Of a stretch of 64,000 nucleotides of DNA, positions 62,237-64,000 are shown piece after piece. Every line of letters starts with the position of its first letter. Position 1 is the first letter of the stretch. The stretch spans positions 1 through 64,000 of the forward strand of contig NZ_CALSFS010000007.1 in the NCBI RefSeq assembly GCF_943736985.1. Direction: 5' to 3'. Source of the DNA: Clostridium sp. Marseille-Q2269. GTDB taxonomy: Bacteria; Bacillota; Clostridia; Clostridiales; Clostridiaceae. The notes below the pieces were generated by a model. That model was not told where the DNA came from, made no database searches, and was given only the letters and a program-made list of their open reading frames with translations. The translations under genes were made by a program, and so were the position numbers.

Positions 62237-63462
62237 TTATTTTTTTAATGTAGCATCGATAACGAATTTTTCTCCTTTGTTTGTTGTAGTTGTTGTTACT
62301 ACCTTTGTAACCCTATTGATTTCATACTTACTTCCTTTATTTAATATTATTTCTTTTTCGTCTTTCTGTTTTGCTATTTCACCTACATAAGCTCCATTAT
62401 AACCTTTGGGTACTTGTAACCTTAGGATATAATTTCTTTTCCCAAATGCTGATAGATATTCACTAGATAAGCTTGTACTCATAAATTCTTTGGTTTCTTT
62501 AACAGTACCTAAAAGTCTATTCTCAAAATCTTTTAATGTAGGACGCTCCCCTATTTTATAGCCCAATTCTACCGAACTACACCAGCGATAAACAACTATA
62601 TTTTGTGGTATTGGCTTTTTTTCTAATGCTGAAGATATATTGTCTATCTTCTTTTCCAATTCCACATTTCCACTTTTCTCTTCTCTTAAATACTGATTAA
62701 TTTCTTTATAACCTTGATCAGTATAGTCATATATATCTTTTCTTTGTTCTGCAGATAATTCTTTTTCCCAAGATTCATAATTCTTTTCCCCCCAAACTGA
62801 GGCCTTACCATTAATATCATTTTTAAAATCCAAGGTTTCTTTTAAGCTACCTTCTACCCTTAAACATTCTTTTCCCTTTATAGTAGTCTTAGTAATGTTA
62901 TCTACATGAAGAGCATATCCATTATCAATTAATATCTTATATTCTCCTTTGTCATTAATTGAGGCTGCTCTGGTTTCTCCAGATTGTCCTTTACTACTTG
63001 GTACTTTAATCTTTAATAATACACGCTCATTACTATTAGTAGTTTGAATTGTCAAATGAGTCATTAAGTAATTATCAAATATAATATCCTTATTATTAAA
63101 TTGCTTAATAAATTCTTCCTTTCCTTCTGAACTAATGGTATTTCCACTTATTAATTCTTTGTTAAAACCAAAATTAACAGCATCAACTAATTTATAAGTT
63201 ATAACCGATTCAGATAAATTGGCTTTCTTCATGGATTTATCCATATCTTCCAACGTTTTTTTTTCATAAGTATTTAGTTCTGGATTAAATGAAAAGGTAA
63301 GACTTGGATATTTATCTAATATATTTTCTTTGTTTTCTACAAAATCCTTTACGCTATTTCGTTCTTGTTTATTAAGTTTATCTTCAAATTTCTTTTCTTC
63401 CTTTTTACCCCATTTTTCAGCTTCCTTTTTATCTTCTTTAAAATCTTTTGGCTTCTCTACGT
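62237..63462 (-). CDS. Binary toxin ADP-ribosyltransferase component (Vip2-like), 3' exon
   Basis: About 408 codons continue in frame up to 63462, above the first Met at 63253. The sequence matches the Vip2/iota Ia pattern closely: an N-terminal docking domain (VEKPKDFKEDKKEAEKWGK), and a C-terminal catalytic domain with Arg in VVYRWC (R223 counted from 63253), STS (259-261) and EKE (299-301; the ExE catalytic Glu). It ADP-ribosylates actin in the known family. The 5' exon with the signal peptide (about 50 codons) lies beyond the intron and window edge. The intron lies between. The binding component is 28 nt downstream. Confidence 0.9.
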
Positions 63463-64000
63463 ATAGGAATAGGTAAGAATTTGATATTATCTCTTTCTTT
63501 TCCCCTCCTCCACACCGTACTGGCGACTTTCACCGCATACAGCGTTCCATCAATATTGCTCAAATATATTTAGCTTTTCATCAATACTGACTTGTGGCTA
63601 TCCCTCCACTTGCTTTCACAAATTTCAACGGTACTGTGCCACTACTTTCACTAATATAAAAGCAAGTTATAACTCTTTATCTTTTCTTGCTACCACTTCA
63701 AAGGAAGTAAGTCCTCAATGTTATCAGCTTACCACGTTCCAATAACCTTATCCTTATATGTATATCCTTAGGTAATTCCTATGAGCCTGTGTGCTTGATA
63801 CCACCTTTAATGGTATAAGGTTTTTCATAACGCAGATTTTTACTAAACCTCACACACCATATAACCTTGATATTTATAACATTTCTGTTTTATAACTTTT
63901 TAGACCCGTACATTCGGAATTTTGTCAGTCCTTATAGACATTCTTACCATAGATATTTTATGGACTCCCGATCTATATTATCCTCGACTACCTCTAGTTC
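63463..64000 (-). mobile_element. Group II intron, 3' part, inserted in the Vip2-like gene
   Basis: On the minus strand the sequence runs ACGCTGTATGCGGTGAAAG then TCGCCAGTACGGTGTG (63511-63547), a domain V hairpin with a tetraloop-like GAAA. A domain VI stem follows (AAAGAAAGAG... to TTCTT with a bulged A), and the 3' end is CCTATTCCTAT at 63463. Upstream 63560-64000 has no reading frame, so the intron is either ORF-less or its protein lies outside the window. It is in the same orientation as the toxin gene, so splicing could restore the mRNA. Exact borders need the 5' end. Confidence 0.85.

Overview
The window is very AT-rich and reads as accessory DNA (plasmid, or a plastic chromosomal island) of a low-GC Gram-positive anaerobe, Clostridium in the broad sense. 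The evidence is strong GGAGG-type ribosome sites, TTG/GTG starts, clostridial families (YvrJ, DUF1659/DUF2922, PadR-DUF1048, CPBP proteases, LicR-type PTS regulators) and toxin homologues. I do not assign a species. Many gene fragments and IS remnants show heavy turnover. No rRNA, tRNA or CRISPR array was seen.

1-6 kb: the start of an AAA ATPase, then an arsenic set (arsM, arsR, arsC), an acetyltransferase and an XRE regulator. arsM has an in-frame UGA exactly where the third arsenic-binding Cys is expected, with a hairpin 12 nt downstream, so it is a candidate selenoprotein. 6-16 kb: a SWIM/SNF2 pair, a Fic protein, a YdbC-like ssDNA-binding protein, DUF2922/DUF1659, and a Bce-type ABC transporter whose permease is broken.

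16-23 kb, first toxin block: a secreted three-domain Cry-like protein, convergent with a secreted protein that may be an aerolysin-like pore former, then a zinc phospholipase C with a PLAT domain behind a 23-bp tandem repeat. 23-34 kb: small membrane proteins, a lipoprotein, two nearly identical IS5-type insertions in the same orientation (each truncating a neighbouring gene), a PLP decarboxylase and a decayed PadR/ABC resistance locus.

34-43.4 kb, bacteriocin region: a circular-bacteriocin cluster (SpoIIM-like protein, membrane proteins, a 64-aa precursor predicted to give a 61-residue ring, small immunity-like protein, frameshifted ATPase, and an MFP/ATPase/permease exporter), then a short pediocin-like (class IIa) bacteriocin gene with an immunity gene. 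Orphan 37-42 aa N-termini of C39 peptidase transporters lie in two places. 43.5-45.5 kb: MarR regulator and MFS efflux pump, with tandem palindromes before the pump and an IS605-like structured element between them.

45.9-59 kb: one long minus-strand catabolic block: LicR-type regulator, PTS IIA/IIC/IIB, two GH1 phospho-glycosidases, ManA-like isomerase, YhfC-like membrane protein, mannonate dehydratase, KDPG aldolase, KDG kinase and an IlvD/Edd dehydratase. It fits uptake and hydrolysis of a beta-linked disaccharide with sugar-acid catabolism to KDG and KDPG.

59.9-64 kb, second toxin block: a PA/Vip1-like binding component followed in transcription order by a Vip2-like ADP-ribosyltransferase component. 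The Vip2-like gene is interrupted near its 5' end by a sense-oriented group II intron that runs off the window. Together with the Cry-like protein, this gives the element an insecticidal-type toxin profile normally associated with Bacillus and Brevibacillus.
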